64,000 bases of DNA from Persicaria tinctoria (GCA_037127255.1 JBANSL010000012.1:32541115-32605114), one strand, 5' to 3'; positions 33,696 to 44,620 are shown, counted from the first letter of the stretch. The notes: generated by a model not told the origin, from the letters alone. Translations and numbers: made by a program.

Positions 33696-36529
33696 TGGAT
33701 GTGGTGAAGAAGGAAGTGCTGAAATTGCTATCAGCAAACATGATTTTCCCAATTTCTGACAGTCAGTGGGTGAGTCCTACCCAAGTTGTCCCTAAGAAAG
33801 GAGGGATTACAGTTGTGGAGAATCAACAAGGCGAGTTGGTCCCTACCAGGACACAAACAGGTTGGAGGGTGTGCATAGACTATCGCAAGTTGAACACAGT
33901 AACCAGGAAGGATCACTTCCCCCTCCCCTTTATTGATCAGATGCTAGAACGCCTTGCTGGGCGCCCCTATTACTGTTTTCTTGATGGATATTCTGGTTAT
34001 TTTCAGGTGGCCATAGCGCCAGAGAACCAGGAGAAGACTACTTTTACATGCCCTTTCGGTACTTTTGCATATCGCAGGATGCCATTTGGACTATGTAACG
34101 CACCCGGGACATTTCAACGATGTATGGTTAGTATCTTCTCTGAGTACATTGAAAATTTCATAGAAGTATTCATGGATGATTTCACAGTACATGGGGATAG
34201 CTTTGATACTTGTTTGAACCATTTGGCACTAGTGTTGAAAAGATGTGTTGAAACTAATCTGGTTTTGAACTCTGAAAAGTGTCACTTTATGGTAGAACAA
34301 GGAATTGTTTTAGGTCATATAGTCTCTGCAAAGGGTATTGAGGTCGATAAGGCAAAGATTGATGTAATTCAGTCTCTGCCTTATCCTACTAATGTGCGCG
34401 AAGTTCGTTCTTTCCTAGGCCATGCAGGTTTCTATCGCAGGTTTATCAAAGACTTTTCAAAGATATCCTCACCCTTATGCGAGCTTCTGAAGAAAGATGT
34501 GACCTTTGCACTCACACAAGAGTGCAAAGAGGCGTTCGACCAACTGAAAGGACGCTTCACTAGTGCACCAATCATTCAGGCACCAGACTGGTCTCGCCCA
34601 TTTGAGATTATGTGTGATGCGAGCGACTATGCAGTGGGAGCAGTGCTAGGCCAAAAAGAGGGAAGAGCCTCTCATGTGATCCATTATGCTTCCATGACTC
34701 TGAATGGAGCACAGCGCAACTACTCCACCACTGAGAAGGAAATGCTAGCTGTGGTGTTTGCACTAGAGAAGTTCCGACAGTATCTGCTTGGGGTTAAAGT
34801 GATTATCTACACAGATCACGCAGCCCTCCGCTACCTGATGACAAAGAAGGAGACAAAGCCATGATTGATTCGATGGGTCCTGTTGCTCAGCGAATTTGAC
34901 GTGGAGATTAAGGACAAGAAAGGAGCGGAGAATCTGGTGGCTGACCACTTAAGCAGATTGGTGAATGAGGAGGACAAGCCGGAGTCACAGAAACCCATCT
35001 TAGGAACGTTTCCGGACGACACATTATGCAGACTCGAGCACAAAAACACACTGGAGTCCGACGCGCCCGCGCTACCCTTCGACGCGGCCGCACTGCTATC
35101 TGGCGCGCCCGCGCTGCTACCTGGCGCGCCCACGCTGCTTATCGACGCGGCGACGTCAACAACAGCCGCGCCCACGTCATTACTTCTCCGATTGCCTCAG
35201 GCCGTTCTAGGACTTCACTCTGTCAGTCCTTGGTACCGGGACATTGTGAACTACTTAGTGTGTGGAGAATTTCCTCCGGGTCATACCAAGGCCCAGACAG
35301 AGAAGGTTCGAAGAGAAGCAAACCACTATATTTGGGATGACCCATACCTTTGGAAACATTGTGCAGATCAGGTCATTCGTCATTGTCTTCCAGATAATGA
35401 GGTACGATCTGTTCTTGAATTTTGTCATTCTGAAGCATGTGGGGGACATTTTGGTGCCAATAAAACTGCTAGAAAGGTACTTGAATCTGGATTTTATTGG
35501 CCACATATCTTTAAAGATGCTTATTCTTTCTGCAAGGCATGTGACAGGTGTCAAAGAATGGGGAATATCTCCCAAAGGAATGAAATGCAACAATCACCAA
35601 TGATCTTTTGCGAAATCTTTGATGTTTGGGGCATCGACTTTATGGGACCTTTTCCTAGTTCTTGTGGGAATTTATATATCTTACTTGCGGTGGACTACGT
35701 TTCCAAGTGGGTGGAAGCGAAGGCCACCAGGACTGATGATTCTAAAGTTGTGGCAGGGTTCTTGAAAAGCAATATTTTTGCCAGACATGGTATTCCTAGG
35801 GCGCTGATTAGTGACAGGGGTACTCATTTCTGCAACAAAACTGTGACTGCCTTACTTAAGAAATATCATGTCACACATAGAGTTTCCACCGCATATCATC
35901 CACAGACAAATGGCCAAGCAAAGGTGTCCAATAGAGAGATAAAAGCCATTCTTGAGAAGACCGTGAATCCTAACAGGAAGGATTGGAGTTTGAGACTTGA
36001 TGATGCTTTATGGGCTTATCGCACTGCTTACAAAACTCCAATTGGGATGTCTCCTTTCAGACTTGTCTATGGGAAGGCATGTCATCTTCCTGTTGAGCTG
36101 GAGCACAAGGCTTGGTGGGCTGTGAAACAATGCAATATGCAGAGTGACGAGGTTGGAGAACACAGGAAGCTACAGTTGAGTGAGCTCGAGGAGCTACGGT
36201 TGGACGCCTATGATAATGCGGCTATCTACAAGGCAAAGACCAAGGCATGGCATGACAAGCACATCAATAGGAAGGACTTTAAAGTTGGTGACAAAGTCCT
36301 ACTTTTTCAGTCTCGCCTGAAACTCTTCGCTGGGAAGCTCAGGTCAAAGTGGGGGGGACCATACATTGTTGCTGAAGTTTTCCCACATGGAACTGTAGAG
36401 CTATATGACCCAGATAGCCAAAAGAAGTTCAAAGTAAATGGTCATAGGCTTAAGACATACTATGAAGGGTTCACAAAGGAGGTTATGGATGAGTTTGTTT
36501 TGGAGGAGCCAAATGCGGAGTTAGACTAG
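33665..36529 (+). pseudogene. Athila-type pol: RT, RNase H, integrase, disrupted
   Basis: The frame is shifted relative to gag by the 101 bp offset of the 37 bp repeat. RT blocks: WRVCIDYRKLN, FLDGYSGYFQV, RRMPFGLCNAPGTFQ and VFMDDFTVHG (catalytic Asp pair present). RNase H has IMCDASDYAVGAVL and IIYTDHAALRYL. A TGA at 34862-34864 interrupts the RNase H-integrase join. Integrase has the zinc motif [18 protein letters not shown], then core residues in WGIDFMG and ISDRGTHF, but the third catalytic Glu is Lys in [12 protein letters not shown] (codon 35921-35923). A GC-repeat insert (35058-35178) encodes an Ala/Pro/Leu-rich spacer before integrase. Not functional as read. Confidence 0.9.
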
Positions 36530-37240
36530 CCAAAACAGCTTGGTCGAGCCAGCGACATGAAACAAAGGCGCTGCTTGGGAGGCAACCCAAGGAACTGCAT
36601 TATTTTCTTTAACTCAATTTTATTTTATCTTGTAGGTACTAAAGACGGAGTTTTGGTGACGAATTGCACCCGCATTTCGGACCCACTGCACCCGCAGTGT
36701 TAATTTTCGTCAAAAAAAAAAAATTAAATTCGACCACGGGCTGGTAAAACCACTTCGGGCCAACCCGCCAGTTTCAAACCCATCAGATCCATTAGCCCCC
36801 ACAAAAACCCTACACACCACACCCTCTTCCCCACATCACCCTCACCAAACACATCACTTTCTTCTCTCACCTCACCAAACACTCTCTTCTCTCTCCTCAC
36901 ACCACACCCCACTTTCACCTTGGACCACCAGATCCGGCCACCCCCTGTTCCCATACCGCCGGCGAAGCTCCACCAGCACCACCTACAACCGGCCGCCGGC
37001 GCGCCAGCCCTAACGCGGCCACGCCACCTGCAGAAAACCCCCCCAGACGTCTGACAACCGACGCGGCCACGCTGCACCCGACGCGGCCGCGCTGCACCCA
37101 ACGCGCCCACGCCGTTTTCGACGCGCCCACGCCACCTTTAGCGTGCCCGCGTCTGCCCTTGCGCCGAGCCTCTCCTGTTCTTCGTGAGTTCTTTCCGTTG
37201 TTTTCTTTCGATTCCGATTTCGTAGTCTTATATATCGAGG
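36530..37240 (+). other. Athila-type pol-ORF3 spacer
   Basis: Contains CTTGGGAGGCAACCCAAG (about 36575-36592), a hairpin-forming word conserved after pol in Athila/Tat elements, and TTATCTTGTAG, a plausible splice acceptor for a subgenomic ORF3 transcript. It also holds another patch of GACGCGGCCGCGCTGCACC-like repeats (about 37008-37160). Confidence 0.6.
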
Positions 37241-38635
37241 ATGAGTTCATCGGAGGAGGAGGCGAGTAGATCTGATAATGGGTTACAAATGTCTAATGAG
37301 GAATGGGAGATTTACAATAAGGTTAGCTGCATTAGTCCCACTAAATACTTGCATAGACCGACACTGCAGAAGCTTCAGATGCTAGAATGTATGGAGCAAT
37401 GTCTAGAGCATGCCGGTATTAGTGGTTTTCTGGATTTGAGGGTTGTAGGATACCCGGATCTGAGCAAGCAGTTCCTCGCAACTTATCAGGTTTACCTTGG
37501 GGAGAATCGAATTAGGGGGGTTGAGTTCAGATTCAATGGCACCTCTTACAGGGCATCTGCAGCTAGGTTACGAAGAGCCTTGGGGGTTACTAAAGCCCCA
37601 ACTGATGGATGGGTCACAGCTGCGTCCGACCCAGACCTTGTTGCATTCTTCAGAGCAGTGTCTGGAGAGGAATTCTTGACCAGCAATGAGTACAACAGCA
37701 GGATTACTCATCCTGTCTTCCGGATGTTGTGCAAAATCGTTTCTGGAACATACTATGGGCTGACTACAGATACAAAGCTCTCCCTGACGCATTTGAGATT
37801 TGCCTACAGCGCAGTGCCGACTGCAGATTATACGCCTGACTGGGTTAGGCTCTTTTTCGATGGCCTCGACAGGATCAGGAAGGACCGCAGTGCCGCTGGG
37901 CCAGAAATGGTCCAAGGCGGCCTTATTACTCGAGTCGCCATTGCTGCAGGCGTTGGGCAGAATGATTTGGAGGAGCTAGAGGAGCCACAGATGATACCAA
38001 AGACATATACAGAGGAGTATCTACGGAGATGTCTGATGCTGGATACTGCACCGGATGGGGGAGCCATTTGGTGCACGGGCAAGAAGAAGGAGCATCAGTT
38101 CAGGCTCCCTAAGCCCCTGCCTTGGTCAGAGTCTTGGTCTGACTGGTACATTGAGGCAGATTACTTTCCGACGTCAGTTCTGGGAAGAAGGCGTCGCATG
38201 GAGGTGGGTAGTAGCAGTGGCACAGCTGGAGCTGCCACGATGGAGGATGCACCTATGGCTCAGCAGACTTTCGTTCAGACAGATACACAGGGGTTCACAC
38301 AGAACCCATATCAGGAGATGCCTGCTTATCAGACCACATTTCAGAGCGGTTGGGATTCTCAACCGGCATTTCAGAGCCAGCAGGATACGCATCAGTGGAC
38401 CCCTTGGCCTGCACAAGCTTCTCAGGATGCTCATCAGCAGCCCCAGCAGTGGGGCTACCTGACTGATCAGATTGGCCTTCTACGCCAGGACGTGGGGAGT
38501 CTGACGACGGTGACGACCCAGATTCTCCATCAGCAGGCCGACATCTTACAGGGCTTTGGCGAGTTCAGAGAGATGAGGGAGGAGCTGCGCCGTATGCGAG
38601 AGGACTACTCTCGCCACTTTCCACCACCTCAGTGA
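37241..38635 (+). CDS. Athila-type third ORF (ATHILA ORF-1-like, env-position)
   Basis: 464 residues from ATG 37241, uninterrupted. The N-terminal part (about 1-290) resembles the plant-specific ATHILA ORF-1 type family by blocks such as GFLDLRVVGYPDLSKQFLAT and CKIVSGTYYGLT. The C-terminal part is Gln-rich (about 330-405), then a heptad-like segment QIGLLRQDVGSLTTVTTQIL and EMREELRRMREDY suggestive of a coiled coil. No signal peptide or convincing membrane segment is visible, so an envelope role is not supported. The position after pol is where env-like ORFs lie in Athila elements. Function unknown. Confidence 0.75.
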   Translation: MSSSEEEASRSDNGLQMSNEEWEIYNKVSCISPTKYLHRPTLQKLQMLECMEQCLEHAGISGFLDLRVVGYPDLSKQFLATYQVYLGENRIRGVEFRFNGTSYRASAARLRRALGVTKAPTDGWVTAASDPDLVAFFRAVSGEEFLTSNEYNSRITHPVFRMLCKIVSGTYYGLTTDTKLSLTHLRFAYSAVPTADYTPDWVRLFFDGLDRIRKDRSAAGPEMVQGGLITRVAIAAGVGQNDLEELEEPQMIPKTYTEEYLRRCLMLDTAPDGGAIWCTGKKKEHQFRLPKPLPWSESWSDWYIEADYFPTSVLGRRRRMEVGSSSGTAGAATMEDAPMAQQTFVQTDTQGFTQNPYQEMPAYQTTFQSGWDSQPAFQSQQDTHQWTPWPAQASQDAHQQPQQWGYLTDQIGLLRQDVGSLTTVTTQILHQQADILQGFGEFREMREELRRMREDYSRHFPPPQ

Positions 38636-39125
38636 GTCCTACTGTTTTTCCTCTCCCTACTTATTTCTGTCTTCTTACACATTGAGGACAATGCATCATT
38701 CAAGTATGGGGGAGGGAAAGGATTCACATATCATTGTACATAGTTTATTTCAGCATCATTTTTGTACAGATTCTGCAATTGTTAATTAAAAAAAATAATA
38801 ATAAAAAAATAAAAAAATAAAATAAAAAAAATATAGAAAGCAATCAAAATCCTGGGATGAGTTGAAAACCTGAAAGGGCGACTCAAGCAAAAAGCAGGTA
38901 GTTTGGCAAGCCTTAGGCTTGGCAATATGAGGCTTGAGGGAAGTGAGATTGTTATGTGAGTACCATCTTTGAAAAAAAATGAGTGGCTTGGTGAAAACCC
39001 GAAAGGGCGCCTTGGCAAGATGAGCGTTTACTTTGAGTGATTAGGATTGATCTCTTGGCGAAGGCGACATAAGAAGTGGAGTTATAAGGAGGTTTTTTGG
39101 GTAGGCCACTGGGATTTGAGATGCT
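38636..39125 (+). other. Athila-type 3' internal remnant
   Basis: ACATTGAGGACAATGC is followed by the purine tract AAGTATGGGGGAGGG, typical of the Athila 3' internal region. Then comes an A-rich run (about 38786-38835) and repeated GAAAGGGCG words (about 38874 and 39000). The Athila 3' LTR does not follow. The final 14 bases before 39126 repeat a word of the adjoining LTR. Confidence 0.7.
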
Positions 39126-39805
39126 ATATGATGATGAGATTTGAGATGCTATCGAATCGAACTGGCCAGTCTCCACCCTACCTGGAAGGGGGTGGTGGTA
39201 GAAGAGGGATATACCACTTGGTATTCTTTGTTAAGGCCTTACTTAATATTCTGCACATATGAGTTAGGAACATGATAGTGTGGTTAATATTTCAGTACTG
39301 CATGAAGGCATCTTTATTCTAGGTATAGACGTATTATATGTCCTCAGCGCGGTCAGAGGACCCGCGGGTGGACTCTTGGCCTGACTTAGTGGTATAGTTT
39401 CAGGTACCCGATACACTGCTTGATTTTGTGCTATGGTGACGGGGTCCATTCTTATGGCGGAGAGTGAGTGTTTGAAACCTGACTTCACCAGATTCACGCT
39501 TTTGGGATTTCTCCCTAATTATACTCTGTTTTGACCCGGCTCTGCCGTGGCACTGGTTGTATCACTTTCAGAACTTACGCCCTTTGCATGATAAAGGATT
39601 TCCCACGTTGTAGACTTAGGACAGGTATAGGGGTTTACCCCGGGTTCTCCAACGGACCTTCCAGATTTGGGTGCGAAATCCCACTTTAAACTACGAATCC
39701 TTGGTTTCAAACCTTCAACATGTACTCGGGGCGCAAGATCCTAACGAGGGGTTTTATCCCTCGAAACGTAACTCGAGAATCATAATCCTGGGCCGTTACA
39801 AAAAA

Positions 39806-40052
39806 GCATCTTGGAAAAGATATAGCAGACATGGAGCCTCATTTTCACCATTTACACGAGTATGTTTGATCTGTTGTGGATTTATTCTACTTATTTGCGT
39901 CAGCCTTCATGTATTTCAAGAATTATTAAATTTGTATTTCATATTCTGGATTTATGATATGTCCTTGCAGTTTGTATGGGAGCAATATATGTAGAGAAGG
40001 AGGGGAATATGAAACACTAACGCTTGCTGTCATCCATACTGAATTTACATGA
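39806..40052 (+). pseudogene. DPH6: DPH6 copy, 3' continuation after the retrotransposon
   Basis: 39806-39859 continues the exon broken at 13641 and encodes KHLGKDIADMEPHF. An intron runs from GT at 39860 to CAG at 39970. The next exon encodes DLYGSNICREGGEYETLTL, the most conserved block of the family (GEGGEYETL, with G to R here). The codon split across the intron (GA|T) is in phase. Similarity stops at about 40027 and the frame ends at TGA 40050-40052. Joined to 13613-13641 across one copy of AAAAA, the exon is uninterrupted. Confidence 0.85.
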
Positions 40053-40332
40053 CACATAATGTATTTTACTTGACTTATGAATTTTTTTACTTGACACGTG
40101 AATTGCATATCCCTTCTTCAGTTTCTATGGAATGAATTGAAGAGACTTATACTTTGAATGAATTGCTTATCTGCTGAATATTGTTTGATGCATAGGATGT
40201 GGTTATTGATGTGAGATTCAATGGTAAAGTGCTATGTAGATGTTTGCTTGGTACTGACTTGTGCTTCCAGATTTACCAAAAAAAAATATTGAATCATTTA
40301 GGTATGTTTTAACATAAATATTCTTCACATAT

Positions 40333-40401
40333 AGCCTATTAGCTCAATGGGAGAGCATTGCGGTCATACACAAAGATGTGGGTTCAATTCCCATGTAGGC
40401 T
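40333..40401 (+). repeat. tRNA-like sequence (tRNA pseudogene or SINE head)
   Basis: AGCCTAT pairs with GTAGGCT as an acceptor stem. TAGCTCAATGGGAGAGC fits a D arm/A box, and GTGGGTTCAATTCCCAT folds as a T arm with a B box (GGTTCAATTCC). The anticodon stem does not pair although the loop reads GTCATAC. Acceptable as a tRNA-Met-like pseudogene or a tRNA-derived SINE promoter. Confidence 0.55.
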
Positions 40402-41040
40402 TATTATTCATTAATCGACGCCGACTATCAACTTATGTTTAAAACAAGTCAAGCTTGCTACATCACCAAATTATAGCATAAAGAAATCACAGTTAGACAT
40501 CTGTATCAGCACATTTTTACCGTACCAAATAGCTAACTAGGCCTTGTAAGTTACTGCATAAACAATAAGTATGTTTAACATCACTTTGCAGTTCAGATGT
40601 AAGAGGACATAGAGATTGTTTAATCATTTAAAAATTATGCCAATTTTTTAACCAAAACAGGAGGGGCCTCAAGATGGCGGGTTCTCTTAGAAACTCTCTC
40701 TGATCATATACTCAGGGTAAACTTGAGCACCAAAAAGCTCTAGAGTTTGACTCCACATACTGACCTGGAACATGGTTGACTGCACGGTAGATAAGCATTG
40801 GACATAAACATAAAAGTCTGTGTCCTGAAAAACATCCACTGAAAAGCGTAGCTTCCTTGAAATCAGTAGCCAAGCATGACTTATTTTAAAAAAGGTGTCC
40901 ACAAAAGGAAACTATGGAATTGGGAATAGAGTCTAGGCAAGTCCATATGATTAAGAGCGCTCTGAGCTCAGACAAACCAGAAACGGCCTTTGGTAGGCTT
41001 CGAAATTCCTTCTACTAAACTCCTTTTTCTTTGTGTGTGA
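40402..41040. other. Intergenic, no gene recognised
   Basis: A minus-strand frame of 71 codons (40902-40687) has ordinary amino-acid composition but matches no family I know. It is more likely a captured exon piece than a gene. Confidence 0.3.
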
Positions 41041-42770
41041 TGCTATTAATGAAAGAAAATAACATGACAGGCCATGCTACGAACATGACAGGTTATATAC
41101 ACTTTAACATGACATGTTATAACCTTTAACATGACAGGTAATGCGAATCGATCCTCTTCTCCTTAATGAAAGAAAATAACATGAAAGGTAATGCTATTAA
41201 CATGTCAGGTTATACCCTTTAACATGACAGGTTCCCAGAGAATGAAAAATTAGGGAAATTCATTACTGAAGCCAGATTAACATGGTTTCAAATTCAGCCT
41301 TGGATGATTTCTGGGGTAAGTCCGCTCACTCTGACTGGCATGTAAAGTTACGTAGGTGACATGTCAAACCTATCACCTGTCATGTTAAAAACCCATCTTA
41401 TGATGAATTCAACACACAGAGAAGATGAATATCTTGACTTTTGATTTATTTTGATATGAAATTGCCTATAATTTGGTGATGTAGCAACCTCAGTGTTTGT
41501 ACATGTCACCCATCTATTTCATGATTCCAACCTGACAACCTCAGTGTTTGTACATGACACAAGTTATTAATTACATGACGTTGTGTTGTAAAGGGTGACC
41601 ATGCCAATAGTAAAAATTAACTGTCCACCATGTGGTTTCGTATTGGACACCATTCAGTTGTCTGCTGGACACGTTTTAGGTTTTTCCTCTCTTCCGGGCT
41701 ATTGTAGTGAAAACTCAAAATCTTCTTTCTCCCTTTTAACTTGATCAAAATCTCCGAGTTCTTATTGGAACAAGCTAAGACAGTGGAAATATGGACAGTT
41801 GTTGCTCTCAGTTTTTTGACAAAGGCTTTGTTTTTGCCGACTTTGCAAAATCATTGTTCCGGTTGCTTGTTGTTGATTAGTTGTTTCATATGAAGATGGT
41901 TTCGTAAAGAAAGAACTCAACTATGCAATTATGATTCTGACAGTAAAGGAACATTCATAAAGAAAGACAAATACAGAGAGCTCTGTGTTCAGTTCGTTCG
42001 TCTCAATGACATTCTTTTCACTCGCACCAGGTAATTGCTAACAAAAAAATCATGAGTGTACAATCGAATAGGCGTCATGACTCATGAGTGTATACATGCT
42101 TCCTTTTCCCTTTTTTATATAATTTGAAGAAAAAAAATCATCCGGGGTTGCAATCACATTACAGATGTCATGTACAATCAAATAGGCGTCATGTATATTC
42201 TACTGGGTGACAAGTAAAACAATTCACATGTCATGTAAAACAATTCACCCATACCGGATTTACATGACACGTTATCTATTTTACTTGACACATGAATTTT
42301 TTTACTTGACATGTCAAAACTCACTTGCTTCACTTCCAAGCCAACCATAGGGTGTCCAGTGGGGAATTATAGGTGGGCGGTTAATTTTTACAGTTGTCGT
42401 GTTAGGTCAATTTCATACAAATCAAATTTACCTGTCACCCATCTATTTCATCATTCCGGCCTCAACGTTTGTACATGACACCAGTTAATATTTACATGAC
42501 GTTGTGTTGTAAAGGGTGACCCAAATTGTGTCCCGTAGACAACCATAGCGTGTCCAGTAGACAACTACATGGTGTCCAGTAGGAAACCATGGGTTCTTAG
42601 CTTTAACTTTACCAACATATTTAGTGCATCTTTTCTATTGAACTTGCGTAATGGAAGTAACAAGGTTAACCTACTGTAATTATGGAAAATTCGAACTTGT
42701 CATTCAAAGACGGTGTACATGACATGAACTACTATAAACATGTCATTTAAATACGATGTACATGACACAA

Positions 42771-43985
42771 GAAAAGCACATACATTAACTCTATAGTATG
42801 TAGTCAAGGCTAAATTTTGCAGTGCACAAGAACTTGCACTTACATTAACTCTATAGCTATTGCAGGTACAAACCATAGAGGAACCTAAAAAGAAAACCAT
42901 AGAATTGATCACCAATTTGCATTAATTTATGGCTGAATTCAACCGCACATAGCCACCAAGCGCAGAAAAGCAAAAAGCCTCCATGAAGACCTTTGACTGA
43001 TTCTGAAACATACAGATATGAATCTAGATAGATTAATTCAATAAACCAAAACAACCACACCAAAAACTAAAAAGTCCCTTTCACATCGGATCCGGTTTTG
43101 GTATGCAAAAAGTCGTGTTGCATCAACATTGACCATGAGACCCTAGCCGAAATTCAGCTCAAACCCTCAGAACAACAAAAAAAAGATAATGAAATTAAAA
43201 AGACGTTGTAAACCTATCAAGCTCAAGAAATCAGAAATTGAAGCAAGCTACATACTGCATTTGTAGTACCTCCGCCTCTGCCTGCGCCGCGCCTCGACCC
43301 CCTTCCTTCTCCCTTCTTGTCCTCGAGCCCTCCCACTGGCTTTCTTAGGTTTTCCGAGCTCCTATGGCTTCCCTGTTCTTCTGCTCCCTTACTCTCGCTC
43401 AAATCCCGCTCCAGCGCCGAGCTCTCCCTCACATCTGCACCGTCGAGCTCCAGCCTGCGCGCCTTCCTCCCTGTCCTTGTGGACTCGATCGGCCTTCATC
43501 TCTCTCTCTCTCCCTGATTTTATGCTATCGATTTGGGGCAAGAGAGAGGCAAAGGAAAGGGAGGCACCACCGGTTACTCCAGGTAATGTTTACCGCCTGG
43601 GGTGCAATTTTTTTAGGGGGGAGGGTTAGCCCTTGCAAATTGAAATGGATAGTGGGTTAGACGTGCAAATCAAACCGGGCAAGGGTTACTTCCTTTAATT
43701 CCCTCTTGATTAAATGTAGCTTTTACCTTTTACTAGTAGCTTTTACATTTTTTTTATAAGCTTCTAGAGTTCTACCGTTTACATTTTTCCTAATATTAAG
43801 GGGTATCTTTTACTTTTTATTTATTTATTAATGGTAGTTGGAAGGAATATGGACCGCAAAATAAAGAAAGGTATATATCCAAAATTTTTTTTATATGAAG
43901 AGTAGAAACATATCGAAATCGTTTTTTTTAATAAAGATTTTAGAAATATTTTTAAAAAATTTAAATCTCCATAACCGTAAGATAT
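42771..43985. other. Intergenic with a GC-rich leader-like patch
   Basis: 43260-43580 is GC- and CT-rich with short frames on both strands and looks like a captured gene leader. No conserved domain. 43700-43985 is AT-rich. Confidence 0.35.
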
Positions 43986-43989
43986 TATT

Positions 43990-44620
43990 TTTCATAAAAT
44001 AATTATTCAATGTTTTACCGAAAAGAGGAATAATTATACAACTGACAGAATCGATGAATAATTGCATAACCATTGTGAATAAGTTAATTATTCGGTTGAA
44101 TCGGTTGATTTAATGCGTATATTGAACGATAACTAGGAGATTATTAAGTGGAATCCATATTTTTATGAGGTACACAGAAAGCGATGAATAACTGTATAAC
44201 GTTTCTGAATAAGAAAATTATTAGAATTATTTGGTTGAATCAATCGATTTAACGCGTATATTTAACGATAATTGGGATCGAAGATTATTCAGTGGAATTA
44301 TTCCTTTTACGAGGTACCCAAAAGTGATGAATAATTGCAAAACCGTTGTGAATAAGTAAATTTTTAGAATTATTCGGTTAAATCGGTCGATTTAATCGAT
44401 ACCATTGAACGATTATTGAGAGATTATTCAGTGGAATTCTTATTGTTACGATGTACACAGAAACGTTGAATAATTGCATACCTGTTGTGAATAAGTAATT
44501 TTTAGAATTATTCGGTTGAATCAATCAATTTAACGTATACAATGAACAATAATTGATGGATTATTCAGTAAAATTCTTATTTTTACTAGATAAAAAAAAA
44601 CAAATTGATGAAGAATAAAT
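43990..44620 (+). repeat. Tandem array, ~135 bp unit with ATTATTCGGT words
   Basis: TGAATAA(T/C)TG(C/T)A(T/A) words recur near 44053, 44185, 44328 and 44466. Each is followed by TGAATAAG, an AATTATTCGGTT(G/A)AATC word, GATTTAA(T/C)G and GATTATT(C/A)AGTGGAAT. Four diverged units of about 130-143 bp. Confidence 0.8.

Larger units (their letters stand above)
29733..39125 (+). mobile_element. Athila-type Ty3-gypsy element lacking its 3' LTR
   Basis: A 1.2 kb LTR is followed by a PBS of the Athila type, gag-protease, RT-RNase H-integrase, and a third ORF downstream of pol. Gag blocks such as FELKSGLIHQLPKFHG and DRRMIDAACGG are typical of the Athila lineage. No second LTR follows the polypurine-like tract AAGTATGGGGGAGGG (about 38703-38717). 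The sequence passes into LARD LTR at 39126 instead. No TSD can be checked because the 3' side is deleted. Confidence 0.9.
13642..39800 (+). mobile_element. LARD-type LTR retrotransposon, host of nested elements
   Basis: The LTRs start TGTAAAGG (13642 and 29020) and end GGGCCGTTACA (24248 and 39800). The flanks are the 5 bp duplication AAAAA (13637-13641 and 39801-39805). The PBS TGGTATCAGAGC (initiator tRNA-Met type) begins four bases after the 5' LTR, so the element reads on the plus strand. The 4.8 kb internal region has no gag or pol. Long LTRs (about 4.1 kb without the nested copia) plus a non-coding interior fit a Large Retrotransposon Derivative. The end of the interior (SRTRPVYRGG-like reading) recalls Tekay-type chromoviruses. 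Insertion split a DPH6 exon. Confidence 0.87.
29020..39800 (+). repeat. 3' LTR of the LARD element, interrupted by Athila-type element
   Basis: The parts are 29020-29732 and 39126-39800. The middle of the LTR (equivalent to about 20842-23573 in the 5' copy) is missing, evidently deleted together with the 3' end of the inserted Athila-type element. It ends GGGCCGTTACA before the TSD AAAAA. Confidence 0.87.
40030..42770. repeat. Cluster of CATGACA/TGTCATG words
   Basis: Roughly twenty copies of ACATGACA or its complement occur, concentrated at 40040-40100, 41060-41240, 41345-41580, 42160-42330, 42420-42500 and 42710-42770. Longer shared blocks include TTTACATGACAC...TTTTACTTGACA...TGAATTTTTTTACTTGACA (40044 and 42248) and TACATGACGTTGTGTTGTAAAGGGTGAC (41570 and 42490). 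A block with GTGTCCAGTAG appears in both orientations (41625-41680 and 42530-42590). This looks like subterminal repeat structure of a DNA transposon, but I find no TIR or TSD. Confidence 0.6.

Noticed and set aside
37241..38635. Athila ORF3 as a true envelope protein
   Set aside because: No signal peptide or membrane anchor is visible; it fits the ATHILA ORF-1-like plant family instead.
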